From contig DCAE01000141.1 of NCBI GenBank assembly GCA_002311385.1, positions 18,210 through 82,209 of the forward strand: a stretch of 64,000 nucleotides of DNA. Reading direction: 5' to 3'. Below the pieces are notes generated by a model. The model saw nothing but the letters and a program-made list of their open reading frames with translations, was not told the DNA's origin and searched no databases. The position numbers and the translations under genes were made by a program. Below are positions 53,259-61,475 of the stretch, piece after piece. The DNA comes from Dehalococcoidia bacterium UBA1141. GTDB taxonomy: Bacteria > Chloroflexota > Dehalococcoidia > Lucifugimonadales > UBA3495. Position 1 is the stretch's first letter. Every line of letters begins with the position of its first letter.

Positions 53259-54242
53259 TTATTCCGCAGCCTTGAGCCACTGGGCCATTTCCTTGGCGTG
53301 GTAGCTGAGGATGATGTCGGCGCCTGCCCGCTTGATGGCGGTTACCAACTCCATGGTTGCGTTCTTCTCGTCGATCCATCCCTGTTTGGCGGCGGCTTTT
53401 ATCATGGAGTACTCACCGCTGACGTTGTAGGCGGCCAAAGGGTAGTCGAAGCGGTCTTTGGCCATTTTAATCACGTCCAAGTAGGCCATGGCTGGTTTGA
53501 CCATGATGATGTCCGCGCCCTCAGCGATGTCAGTTTCAATCTCCCGCATGGCCATGCGGGAGTTGGCCGGGTCCATCTGGTAGCTGCGGCGGTCACCGAA
53601 CTGGGGTGTGGAGTTGGCAGCGACCCGGAAGGGGCCATAGAAAGCAGAGGAGTATTTTGCGGCGTATCCCATGATGGGTATTTCCGTGTAGTCTTGGTCG
53701 TTCAACGCTTGGCGAATGGCCCATACTTGGCCATCCATCATGGCCGAAGGAGCGACCATGTCGGCCCCGGCTTGGGCATGGGATATGGCCGTGCGCGCCA
53801 ACAACTCCAGCGTCTGGTCGTTGTCTACCTGCTCGTTGTCGATTACCCCGCAGTGACCGTGGTCCGTGTACTCGCACATGCAAACGTCGGTAATGACCAT
53901 CATGTCCGGCGTGCTCTTCTTTATGGCCCGGATGGCTTCTTGAACGATGCCTTCGGGGTCGTACCCTTCCGTGCCCAAGGCATCTTTCTCTTGCGGTAGG
54001 CCGAAAAGTAGCACCGCAGGTACCCCCAAATCTGCGATTTCTCCCACTTCTTCCGTCAGTTGGTCCACGGAAAAGTGGAAACAACCGGGCATGGGCTCTA
54101 TGGGAGTGCGCACACCTTCCCCGTGGGTTACGAACATGGGATAGACGAATTCCGCTGGCGAGAGGCGCGTCTCCCTGGCCATATTGCGAATGGCCGGATT
54201 ACCCCTCAGACGGCGCAGCCTCATATCCGGATATCCTAGCAT
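53259..54242 (-). CDS. hemB: Porphobilinogen synthase, zinc type
   Basis: This 327-residue enzyme condenses two 5-aminolevulinate molecules to porphobilinogen. Zinc cysteines Cys121, Cys123 and Cys131 are in DVCMCEYTDHGHCG, so this is the zinc-dependent form. The two catalytic lysines lie in GYAAKYSSAFYGPF and MVKPAMAYLD. The start ATG at 54242 fits the conserved N-terminal RLRRLRGNPAIRNM. It lies 37 bases after the cobA-hemD fusion gene and is clearly part of the operon. Confidence 0.95.
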   Translation of the reverse strand: MLGYPDMRLRRLRGNPAIRNMARETRLSPAEFVYPMFVTHGEGVRTPIEPMPGCFHFSVDQLTEEVGEIADLGVPAVLLFGLPQEKDALGTEGYDPEGIVQEAIRAIKKSTPDMMVITDVCMCEYTDHGHCGVIDNEQVDNDQTLELLARTAISHAQAGADMVAPSAMMDGQVWAIRQALNDQDYTEIPIMGYAAKYSSAFYGPFRVAANSTPQFGDRRSYQMDPANSRMAMREIETDIAEGADIIMVKPAMAYLDVIKMAKDRFDYPLAAYNVSGEYSMIKAAAKQGWIDEKNATMELVTAIKRAGADIILSYHAKEMAQWLKAAE

Positions 54243-54279
54243 TTCTCCCCTCTTTTACGGGTTATTAAATTTGCTGAAA

Positions 54280-55836
54280 TTACTTTCTAAAATAGCCGGT
54301 CAGCGCTTCCACCAGCCCTTCCACGTTGTGTTCTTTCGCCACCAAGCCGACATTCAAGCCAAGCTCCTTGGCTGTGGCGGCGGTGGTGGGACCGATGCAA
54401 GCAATCAGGCTTGAGTTCAAGGCTTCACTGTCACCGTCTAGGGCATCCATCAGGTTGCGGGCGGTTGACGAGCTGGTGAACGTGACCACATCCACGCCCT
54501 CGCCGATGACCCGTCGTGTCAGGTCGCTGACGCCCTCCGGCGCCACCGTACGGTAGGCGGAAACCAGTTCTACCTTGGCCCCCATTTTTTTCAATCCGTT
54601 GGCCAAAACGTCCCGCCCAATGTCCGCTCCGGGTAGCAGAACCTTGCGTCCGGACCAGTCAAGGCTCGCTAGTTGCTGGACCACCGCTTCGGACACGGAG
54701 GTTGCCGGGATAAAGTCGGCGAATATGCCCCTGCTTTCCAAAGCCGCTGCGGTCGCCGGGCCAATGGCGCCAATCCGGACGCCGCCGAACGCCCGAGCGT
54801 CCCGGAAATTCTCTGATAGCTCCAACCTTGCGAAAACTGCGTCAACGGCATTCACGCTGGCAAAGATGGCCCAACCAAACTGGGACAGCCGCGCCAATGC
54901 AGAATCCAGCGGGCCGTAGTCTTCAAGCGGCGTTGTTTGAATGGTGGGTAGCTCCACCGGCTGAGCGCCCATATCCCCCAGCAGGACTTTTAGCCTGGAT
55001 GCCTGAGTACGGGAACGGGTGACCAGCACTTTCTTGCCGAATAACGGCCTGCGGTCGAACCAACGGAGTTTCTCACGCAACTCAACGACGCCACCGATGA
55101 TGGCCATGACCGGTGGTTCAAGCCCCGCCTCTCGTCCCCGCTTTATGATGTTTTCCAAATTTCCGGTTACCGTGTTTTGATGGGGCCAGGTGCCCCATTG
55201 GACCAAGGCCACAGGAGTGGTGGAAGCTAATCCGCCGCGGACCAGCGCTTCCAAGATGGGTTCCAAGGAGTTCCAGCCCATCAGGACTTCCAGAGTGCCG
55301 CCGGTTCGGGAGAGAGACTCACCCATGGCTTGCCATTCTATGGTTGACTCTGGTTTGGTCGGGTCTTCACTGCCGCTAACGACAGTGAATGAGCTAGCTA
55401 TGCCCCGGTGGGTGACCGGGATACCGGCGTAGGCCGCTGCTGCCACAGCTGAGGTCACGCCGGGCACGATTTCGAATGATAGGCCTCTTTCGGCTAGGGC
55501 CAATGCCTCTTCACCGCCGCGGCCAAAGACGAAGGGATCGCCGCCCTTCAGCCTTACCACGTTCAGGCCAGCTTCGGCCCGGTTTATCAATACCTGGTTA
55601 ATCTCTTCTTGTGTCAGAGCCTGATTGCCCCTTCCTTTACCCACGAATATTCTTTCGGCAGACTCGGGAGCGGCCTCAAGCAAAGAGGGGTCCAGAAGAC
55701 GGTCGTAGACCACGACCTGAGCTTTTCCCAGGCAAAGCAGGCCCTTTTGGGTAATCAGGCCTGGGTCGCCCGGACCCGCGCCCACCAAATGCACTTTACC
55801 GGCCTGCGCTTTATTGGCCTGGGCTTTATTGACCAC
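54280..55836 (-). CDS. CobA-HemD fusion: uroporphyrinogen-III methyltransferase/synthase
   Basis: This 518-residue fusion has an N-terminal SAM-dependent uroporphyrinogen-III methyltransferase (about 12-255; VHLVGAGPGDPGLITQKG, VVYDRLLDP, RLKGGDPFVFGRGGEE, GIPVTHRGIASSF) and a C-terminal uroporphyrinogen-III synthase (about 265-518; KKVLVTRSRTQASRL and DVVTFTSSSTARNL). It makes uroporphyrinogen III and then precorrin-2, committing flux to siroheme. The N-terminus begins with a short repeat (NKAQANKAQAGK). Its start lies inside the hemC gene (11-base overlap), so the two are coupled. Confidence 0.95.
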   Translation of the reverse strand: MVNKAQANKAQAGKVHLVGAGPGDPGLITQKGLLCLGKAQVVVYDRLLDPSLLEAAPESAERIFVGKGRGNQALTQEEINQVLINRAEAGLNVVRLKGGDPFVFGRGGEEALALAERGLSFEIVPGVTSAVAAAAYAGIPVTHRGIASSFTVVSGSEDPTKPESTIEWQAMGESLSRTGGTLEVLMGWNSLEPILEALVRGGLASTTPVALVQWGTWPHQNTVTGNLENIIKRGREAGLEPPVMAIIGGVVELREKLRWFDRRPLFGKKVLVTRSRTQASRLKVLLGDMGAQPVELPTIQTTPLEDYGPLDSALARLSQFGWAIFASVNAVDAVFARLELSENFRDARAFGGVRIGAIGPATAAALESRGIFADFIPATSVSEAVVQQLASLDWSGRKVLLPGADIGRDVLANGLKKMGAKVELVSAYRTVAPEGVSDLTRRVIGEGVDVVTFTSSSTARNLMDALDGDSEALNSSLIACIGPTTAATAKELGLNVGLVAKEHNVEGLVEALTGYFRK

Positions 55837-56779
55837 GAAGGCCTCCGGATTTTGCTTGAGTTCCTAGCAGTTCCGCCGCCCCGTGCTTGGCGAGTTCCGC
55901 GCGGGCGTCTTTTGCCAGTTGCATGGGGTCATTGGAGCCACCTTCGACGCTGGCAACAAAAACATCGCTGCCAGTGCCGGAACCTGAGCCGAGAAACACA
56001 TTCATCAACAGCGCATGGCCCGACACGCGGGCATAAGCGCCCATGGGCAACTGGCATCCGCCGCCCAATACCTCCAGGAATCCGCGCTCGGCGGTCACAG
56101 CGGAGCGGGTGTCCTGGTGATCTATGTTCTTTAGCATGTCCAGAATTTCCTGGTCGTCGGCACGCACTTCGATGCCCAAGGCCCCCTGCCCCGGTGGGGG
56201 CACAAATTCTTCCGGTTCCAGGTAAACCGATATGTGTTGGATCAGGCCCAGCCGGTTCAGCCCCGCTGCTGCCAGAACGGTGCCGTCGTAGTCTTCCCCT
56301 TGGGCCTTCTCGAGCCTGGTTCCAACGTTGCCCCTGATGGGAACCGTCACCACTTGGGGACACAGGCTATTGAGCAACGCTTGCCGCCTGGGGCTGCTGG
56401 TGCCGATGCGGGCTCCTTCGGGCAGGTCCTTTAGCCCACAACCCCAACGGTTGATTAGCACATCTCTGGGGTCTTGGCGCTGGACGATTGCGCCCAAGGT
56501 CAGCCCTTGGGGCAGTTCGGTGGGCAGGTCCTTCAGGCTGTGGACCGCCATGTCTATCTCGCCAGCCAGTAAATCGCGTTCTATTTCCCGGGTGAAAATG
56601 CCCAGTCCCATCTCCGCCAGTGCACCGGTTGTGTTGATGTCTCCCTGGGTGCGGACTGTGATTACCTGGAAATCCAAGTCCGGGAAAAGAGGACGAAGCA
56701 GGGCCAAGAGCTCTTCGTCTTGGCAGAGGGCAAGTTCACTGCCTCGGCTTCCTACTTTTATGATTCTGCGGGCGGTCAT
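55826..56779 (-). CDS. hemC: Hydroxymethylbilane synthase
   Basis: This 317-residue porphobilinogen deaminase joins four porphobilinogens into hydroxymethylbilane. The dipyrromethane cofactor is carried by Cys242 in LEVLGGGCQLPMGAYA. Arg- and Asp-rich active-site blocks are IKVGSRGSELAL, VRTQGDINTTG, DMAVHSLKDLPTELP and GTSSPRRQALL. It has a slightly longer C-terminal tail than average. It overlaps the next gene by 11 bases and follows the siroheme-synthase-type gene by 28. Confidence 0.95.
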   Translation of the reverse strand: MTARRIIKVGSRGSELALCQDEELLALLRPLFPDLDFQVITVRTQGDINTTGALAEMGLGIFTREIERDLLAGEIDMAVHSLKDLPTELPQGLTLGAIVQRQDPRDVLINRWGCGLKDLPEGARIGTSSPRRQALLNSLCPQVVTVPIRGNVGTRLEKAQGEDYDGTVLAAAGLNRLGLIQHISVYLEPEEFVPPPGQGALGIEVRADDQEILDMLKNIDHQDTRSAVTAERGFLEVLGGGCQLPMGAYARVSGHALLMNVFLGSGSGTGSDVFVASVEGGSNDPMQLAKDARAELAKHGAAELLGTQAKSGGLRGQ

Positions 56780-56807
56780 CGGGGATTAGCCCAGGGCATG
56801 AAAAGAC

Positions 56808-57515
56808 TCATGCTGCGCATTCGCCTGGTTTGCGGCCACAGCCCGATGGTTGGCATTTCTCTAGAGTGGAGCATAGTTTTGGGAAAGTGTCGTCCAGGAG
56901 CTTGGACAACAGTGATGACAGAGCTTCTTCTTCCTGGCCGTCTTGGGCCATTGCCAGTAAATCCGAGGTCATGCAGCACTGCCACCGTTGAGGGTCAATC
57001 ACGGCGCCCTGCTTTTTGACCTGTTTTCTAGCCCTGGATAGCACCTCAGCCATATCTGCCCATTCCAGGGCCGGGCTAGCGCTCAGTGTCTCTCGCAGTT
57101 TTCGGGCCAAGGCCGGGCTGGCTCCTCCGGTGGAGATTGCCACGGTTACCGGTCCCCGGCTAACTATGGAAGGGGCGATGAAGGAACACTGAAGTGGCTC
57201 GTCCACCACGTTCAGCAGGATGCTTGCTTCCTCCGCCTCTTGGAAAATCTGCTCGTTTACCGGCCGGGCATTGGTTGCGGCGATGCCCAAGAACGCGCCA
57301 GCCAAATCTCCTGGCCGATAATCCCGTTCCAGCCACTCAAAGCTTCCTTGTTCCAGGGTGGCTTTAAGACCGTCGTTGATTTTAGGGCTGATCAAAGTAA
57401 TCTTGGCCCCGGCGTCCAAAAGTTTGGCAATCTTGCTTTCGGCCAGGGTACCGCCGCCGATGATGACAGCGCGTTTGTCGTGGAGGTCCAGGAAAACAGG
57501 ATAGTAGTTTGGCAT
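56808..57515 (-). CDS. Precorrin-2 dehydrogenase/sirohydrochlorin ferrochelatase-type protein
   Basis: This 235-residue protein matches the N-terminal half of CysG (Met8/SirC-type): VFLDLHDKRAVIIGGGTLAESKIAKLLDAGA (NAD-binding region), LERDYRPGDLAGAFLGIAATNARPVNEQ, then STGGASPALARKLRE. It oxidises precorrin-2 to sirohydrochlorin and may insert iron to make siroheme. In the glycine loop GGGTLAESK the usual Val/Arg pair of other members is changed, and the C-terminus is Cys-rich (CSTLEKCQPSGCG). Its place between hemC and the siroheme decarboxylase fits the pathway order. Confidence 0.9.
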   Translation of the reverse strand: MPNYYPVFLDLHDKRAVIIGGGTLAESKIAKLLDAGAKITLISPKINDGLKATLEQGSFEWLERDYRPGDLAGAFLGIAATNARPVNEQIFQEAEEASILLNVVDEPLQCSFIAPSIVSRGPVTVAISTGGASPALARKLRETLSASPALEWADMAEVLSRARKQVKKQGAVIDPQRWQCCMTSDLLAMAQDGQEEEALSSLLSKLLDDTFPKLCSTLEKCQPSGCGRKPGECAA

Positions 57516-57552
57516 TAATCGACCCTTTTTAATCTTAATAAAGTTTGGTGAT

Positions 57553-57580
57553 TAGCCTGGTTTAGTCTTGAACCAGGCTA
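57553..57580 (-). other. Hairpin at the siroheme decarboxylase stop
   Basis: TAGCCTGGTT (57553-57562) pairs exactly with AACCAGGCTA (57571-57580) around eight bases, over the end of the siroheme-decarboxylase frame. No T-run follows on the minus strand, so it is probably an intra-operon processing or attenuation structure rather than a full terminator. Confidence 0.45.
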
Positions 57581-58650
57581 GCTTTCTCCGACTCTACATC
57601 TTGAGAGTCTTGGTATTGGGCGTATTCGTCAACGAAGTAACGGACGCGGGTCTTCTTGTACTCCCGGCTGCTGTAGAGCATCATCCGGTCAGTGATACCC
57701 GTGGCCTGGCTAATCTCGTTTCCAATCTCCTCGCAGCCATCCTGAGAGGTAGCGTGAACCATAGTGAAGTGGGTGTAGGGCCAGTCGGGGAAAGTTGGAC
57801 GTTCGTAGCAGTGGGTCACGGCCTTGTGCTGGGCCATGGTCATGCCCACTTCTTCGGACCGCTCAGGCGGCACTTGCCACACAATCATGGCATTGGCGCT
57901 GAAACCCGACCTGCGGTGGTGTAGTACGGCACTGTAACGGCGCATGAACTTACGATCTTGGAAATCCGCCGCCATGGCGAACAGTTGGTCTGTGTCAATT
58001 CCCAGTCGGCTGGCCATACCGTCAAATGGTTGAGGAATCAGTTCTAAGTCCTCTTGAAGCTCCCGAATGGCGGTCTTGTCGGCATCGGTCAAAGGGACTG
58101 CCTTGTTCCAGTCGGCGGAATCGGCTTTCTCACTGGAGAGGTTTGCTCCGCCGGACTTGCCGCTGTCTGGCCGGTAGTCGAAGGATGAGCCCTTTTTCTC
58201 CACCATGTCGAAATTTACGCCGATCTTGAAGAAACGGATAGTGGGCATAACCCTTGAGGTCAATGCGCTGGTGGCTTTGGCCATATGGTCCACGGTGGCT
58301 ACTAGGTCTTGCTCCGGTGGCACGGCAACGGTGAACCAGAGATTGTAGTAGGAGCCTTCACGAGCGTAGTTGTGGCTGACCCCCGGATGCTTGTTTATGT
58401 ACATGGCGCCTTGGTGCAACTGGTCGGGCTCGTAGGCCATGGCCACCAACGTAGTTTTATAGCCCAAGCGCCGGGTGTCGAAGATAGCGCTTATCTGCCT
58501 CAACACATTCGTCCGCTTGAGTTCGGTCAAACGGTCAATGATGTCCTGTTCGGTGGTATCTAGTTCTTGGGCCAAAGCCTGATATGGTCGTTGGACCATC
58601 GGGAATGGGCCTTGCACCAAGTTCAACAGCTTGCGGTCAGTTAGGTCCAT
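57562..58650 (-). CDS. Fused AhbA-AhbB-type siroheme decarboxylase
   Basis: This 362-residue protein is a fusion of two Lrp/AsnC-like halves. The first (about 1-165) has LTDRKLLNLVQGPFPMVQRPY and GVSHNYAREGSYYNLWFT; the second (about 190-350) has HKAVTHCYERPTFPDWPYT and TMVHATSQ. These are the marks of AhbA and AhbB, which decarboxylate siroheme to 12,18-didecarboxysiroheme in the siroheme-dependent heme route of archaea and sulfate reducers, and of NirD/L in heme d1 synthesis. The linker (about 165-190) is Ser/Gly-rich. It heads a minus-strand operon with all earlier steps except hemA. AAGGAG lies 11 bases before the ATG. Confidence 0.9.
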   Translation of the reverse strand: MDLTDRKLLNLVQGPFPMVQRPYQALAQELDTTEQDIIDRLTELKRTNVLRQISAIFDTRRLGYKTTLVAMAYEPDQLHQGAMYINKHPGVSHNYAREGSYYNLWFTVAVPPEQDLVATVDHMAKATSALTSRVMPTIRFFKIGVNFDMVEKKGSSFDYRPDSGKSGGANLSSEKADSADWNKAVPLTDADKTAIRELQEDLELIPQPFDGMASRLGIDTDQLFAMAADFQDRKFMRRYSAVLHHRRSGFSANAMIVWQVPPERSEEVGMTMAQHKAVTHCYERPTFPDWPYTHFTMVHATSQDGCEEIGNEISQATGITDRMMLYSSREYKKTRVRYFVDEYAQYQDSQDVESEKASLVQD

Positions 58651-58734
58651 AGCTGCATCAGCTCCTTAAAAAATTTCCGTCTTGTTTACCAGCCAATCGG
58701 TATTCGGGCGCTACCTGAAATCACCTGGAGATTC

Positions 58735-59448
58735 TTAATTCGCCGAGAGCAAACGCTCTTGGGCTGGACTTAATGGTTGTGCACTTAGATTAGAGTCTGG
58801 TTCTTTGCCCGAATCACCCGTGTCTGAATGTTTGGCTCCGGCCAGGCGGTCTTCAAAGGATTCGGTCAGGCCCACCAGCACCCGGTCGGCGATTTCCAAC
58901 ATGCCGCTCCAAGCTTCGATGGCAGCCGAATCCAGCACGATCGTGCGGAAGAAAATAAATGCCTCAACCGTGTCTTTCAGGCCCACGTCTTTTTCCGCCA
59001 TCTCCGAGCCGTACTGCCGTCCCACCAAGTAGGCCTCGGTCATTGCTTCGTTACGCCGAGGCCGGTTGGAGGGGTCCTGGCCTAGCAGAGTGAGCAACCT
59101 CCGGCCAAAGAGCCGCATGCGAAACCGGCTTTCGTCGTCAACGCTGGAGTGCCATGCTTGGCTGGCCACGGATTGCCCGTGCAACCGCCGGCGAATCCGG
59201 CGCAGGGCCGAGCCTTCCATTTCCTCTCTGTCGCTTCGGTCAGTGTTTTCAGCGGGAGCAGCGCTAGGTCCGGTAAAGGCGTCTACGTCCTCTCGCAAGA
59301 ATCGCCGGTGACCTCCCGGCGTGCGGTAAACCCGAAGGTGGCCTCCATCGGCCCACTGGCGCAAGGCATTCTGGCTAACGTCCAGAATTTGGCAAGCGTC
59401 ACGCAGGGATAGCCAGCGGGATTTGTCATTGAATTGAGGATTTGCCAC
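58735..59448 (-). CDS. MerR/excisionase-type HTH regulator with helical sensor-like domain
   Basis: This protein of about 237 residues begins at GTG 59448; a longer frame to 59511 exists but is less likely. Its N-terminal HTH matches the MerR/BldC/excisionase group: LSLRDACQILDVSQNALRQWADGGHLRVYRTPGGHRRF (read from residue about 12). The C-terminal half is helical (RRLLTLLGQDPSNRP, YLVGRQYGSEMAEKDVGLKDTVEAFIFFRTI) and is reminiscent of the RsbRD N-terminal domain, so it may sense a signal. It lies 84 bases upstream of the tetrapyrrole operon on the same strand and is a candidate regulator of it (inference). Confidence 0.75.
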   Translation of the reverse strand: MANPQFNDKSRWLSLRDACQILDVSQNALRQWADGGHLRVYRTPGGHRRFLREDVDAFTGPSAAPAENTDRSDREEMEGSALRRIRRRLHGQSVASQAWHSSVDDESRFRMRLFGRRLLTLLGQDPSNRPRRNEAMTEAYLVGRQYGSEMAEKDVGLKDTVEAFIFFRTIVLDSAAIEAWSGMLEIADRVLVGLTESFEDRLAGAKHSDTGDSGKEPDSNLSAQPLSPAQERLLSAN

Positions 59449-59654
59449 TAAAAATCTACCAAAAACTATATAAATCTTCTGAAAACACCTTCGACTACGT
59501 GAGACTAGCATAGGGAGATACTAACGTCAACAGGTTTATTCGTGACTGTTCCGTATCTGTAAAATTCTTGGTAAAACCTACCTAAATCGCATGAGGGTAT
59601 TTGACGGTGACGAGGATTGTCCGGGCTAATGTCACGGCGCTTTTCAATCTTGCG

Positions 59655-59683
59655 TTGTTGAGGAAAACGTTGAGTGCTATAGT
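59655..59683 (+). promoter_or_regulatory. Promoter of pcm
   Basis: TTGTTG (59655-59660), a 17-base spacer and TATAGT (59678-59683) precede the pcm start, with transcription expected near 59690 and a leader of only about 17 bases. Confidence 0.55.
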
Positions 59684-59706
59684 GGAATAGAAGTGGGGTG
59701 TGGCGA

Positions 59707-60360
59707 ATGGAGAAGAACCTTTCTAGGTCAAAAAAGCGGCTTTTCGGTAACTTAAGGCGCAAAATACGGTCCGAATCTGTCATAGACGCGATGGAGCGAG
59801 TACCTAGGGAGAGATTCGTGCCCCAGGATGGTCTTCACGCTGCTTACAGCGATACACCCTTGGCCATTGGTGAAGGCCAGACCATTTCCCAGCCTTACAT
59901 AGTCGCCTTGATGCTGGAATCTCTGGCACTACAAGGCTACGAGCGAGTCTTGGAGATTGGCACAGGAAGCGGCTACCAGACTGCCGTGCTTTCCCTATTG
60001 CTGCCACGGGGCAATGTCGTGACCACCGAGCTAATCCCGGTCTTGGCCAGACGCGCTGAAGGGGTGTTGCGGGACTTGGGCTGCATAAACGTGACAGTAA
60101 TGGAGGCCGGTCCGGTGCTGGGCTGCCCTGACAAAGGGCCATTCGATGCGATTATTGTGTCCGCCGCTTCCCCTGTCCTTCCCGAATCTTTGATTTCCCA
60201 ACTGGCGCCGGGTGGCCGCTTGATTGTTCCTGTGGGGACGTTAGACCAGCAGGATTTGGTACACGTCTTGCGAACCGATGAAGGCTTGTCGCTGCGCATG
60301 CTGGGTGCTTGCCGTTTTGTACCACTTATAGGCCGAGAGGCTTTCCCCAAGCCGCTATAA
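59707..60360 (+). CDS. pcm: Protein-L-isoaspartate O-methyltransferase
   Basis: This 217-residue SAM-dependent methyltransferase repairs isoaspartyl damage in aged proteins. The family blocks are present: ERFVPQDGLHAAYSDTPLAIGEGQTISQPYIVALML, the SAM site VLEIGTGSGYQTAVLS and FDAIIVSAASPVLPESL. I start it at ATG 59707; a GTG at 59698 in frame is an alternative with three extra residues. The short leader suits the promoter just upstream. The stop is followed by repeated GCTAT words and then the sirtuin gene 83 bases on. Confidence 0.93.
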   Translation: MEKNLSRSKKRLFGNLRRKIRSESVIDAMERVPRERFVPQDGLHAAYSDTPLAIGEGQTISQPYIVALMLESLALQGYERVLEIGTGSGYQTAVLSLLLPRGNVVTTELIPVLARRAEGVLRDLGCINVTVMEAGPVLGCPDKGPFDAIIVSAASPVLPESLISQLAPGGRLIVPVGTLDQQDLVHVLRTDEGLSLRMLGACRFVPLIGREAFPKPL

Positions 60361-60443
60361 TTGCTATTCTCTTGCTATCACCGGCTGCTATCCTAATCAG
60401 GGTTCCGTTGGACTCAAGAGAAACGAGCGGTAATATTTCAGGC

Positions 60444-61262
60444 ATGAATAACACACAAATCAGCCCGGAAACTCAAGTGCTGCTTCAGCGAGCGGCCGAG
60501 GCCATTGGTTCAGCTAGCCACTTGGTGGCCATGGCTGGAGCCGGACTGTCCGTGGAGTCGGGCATTCCCCCTTACCGGGGTCCGGGAGGACTGTGGACCA
60601 AGAACGGTGAACCGCCCATGCTCTCTTATAAAGAGTTTGCACGGGACCCTAAAGAATGGTGGGAAAAGCGCCTTATTGGCGAAGGAGACACAGGTCACCC
60701 TCTGCAGGAGATGAAATCCGCGGTAGACCGTTCTGAACCCAATCCCGGCCACTATTCCTTGGTGGAACTGGAGAAGTCGGGGGTTCTGAAATCCATCATG
60801 ACCCAGAATGTGGACAACCTTCACCGGCGGGCCGGAAGCCGAGCTGTTTTGGAGATTCACGGCAACAGAACCAAGCTGCGGTGCACGGATTGTGTGACAC
60901 GTTGGAATAGGGAAGATTTTCCGCTGTCTGAGTTGCCACCAACTTGCCCCGATTGCGGAGGAATCGTGAAGATGGACACCGTGATGTTCGGTGAGCCCAT
61001 ACCTGCGGACGTTCTGCAAGAATGCAAGCAGCAGACCGGCCTGTGTGATTGCATGCTGGTTATCGGCACCTCCGGGACGGTGAAGCCCGCCGCTCAATTG
61101 CCCTTGATAGCCAAGGAACGAGGGGCGACTTTGATTGAGATAAATCCGGAGGAGACGGCTCTGACTTCCAGTTGTGACGTAGTTCTTAGGGGACCGTCGG
61201 GCGAGTTATTGCCCTTGCTGACGCAAATCGTTCTGGACCAAACTCGCCACAACTCACCCTAG
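60444..61262 (+). CDS. cobB: SIR2-family NAD-dependent protein deacylase
   Basis: This 272-residue sirtuin removes acyl groups from protein lysines with NAD as co-substrate. Motifs are GAGLSVESGIPPYRG (32-46), TQNVDNLH (120-127), the catalytic His139 in EIHGN, and a zinc site with Cys147, Cys150, Cys168 and Cys171. The NAD-end blocks IGTSGTVKPAAQLP and IEINPEET are intact. It starts at ATG 60444; a longer frame reaches into pcm without support. The sequence has Pro-Tyr where most bacterial sirtuins have a Phe-Arg pair after GIP (PYRG), which is found in part of the family. Confidence 0.92.
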   Translation: MNNTQISPETQVLLQRAAEAIGSASHLVAMAGAGLSVESGIPPYRGPGGLWTKNGEPPMLSYKEFARDPKEWWEKRLIGEGDTGHPLQEMKSAVDRSEPNPGHYSLVELEKSGVLKSIMTQNVDNLHRRAGSRAVLEIHGNRTKLRCTDCVTRWNREDFPLSELPPTCPDCGGIVKMDTVMFGEPIPADVLQECKQQTGLCDCMLVIGTSGTVKPAAQLPLIAKERGATLIEINPEETALTSSCDVVLRGPSGELLPLLTQIVLDQTRHNSP

Positions 61263-61408
61263 CACCTACCTGCGTGCTCAAGTTGCGACTGACATTGTTC
61301 CATCGCCCAAACCGGCTTTCATCCCCCAAATCGGCTCTGCTTCGTGAAGCCCCCATGCCTGGAGTGGTCAGCTCACGGTGATATAATTTTTTCCGACAGA
61401 GTTTCTTG

Positions 61409-61437
61409 TTGGCGATCTAGTCGCAGGAAGCTATAGT
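61409..61437 (+). promoter_or_regulatory. Promoter of the MscS-family gene
   Basis: TTGGCG (61409-61414), a 17-base spacer and TATAGT (61432-61437) lie just before the start at 61476. Confidence 0.45.
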
Positions 61438-61475
61438 GGACCGAAGTCGCAACAGAAGCGGAGTGGCATTAGAAA

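Noticed and set aside
60309..60443. Longer sirtuin start with a hydrophobic segment that looks like a signal peptide
   Set aside because: It overlaps pcm, and the family start fits ATG 60444.
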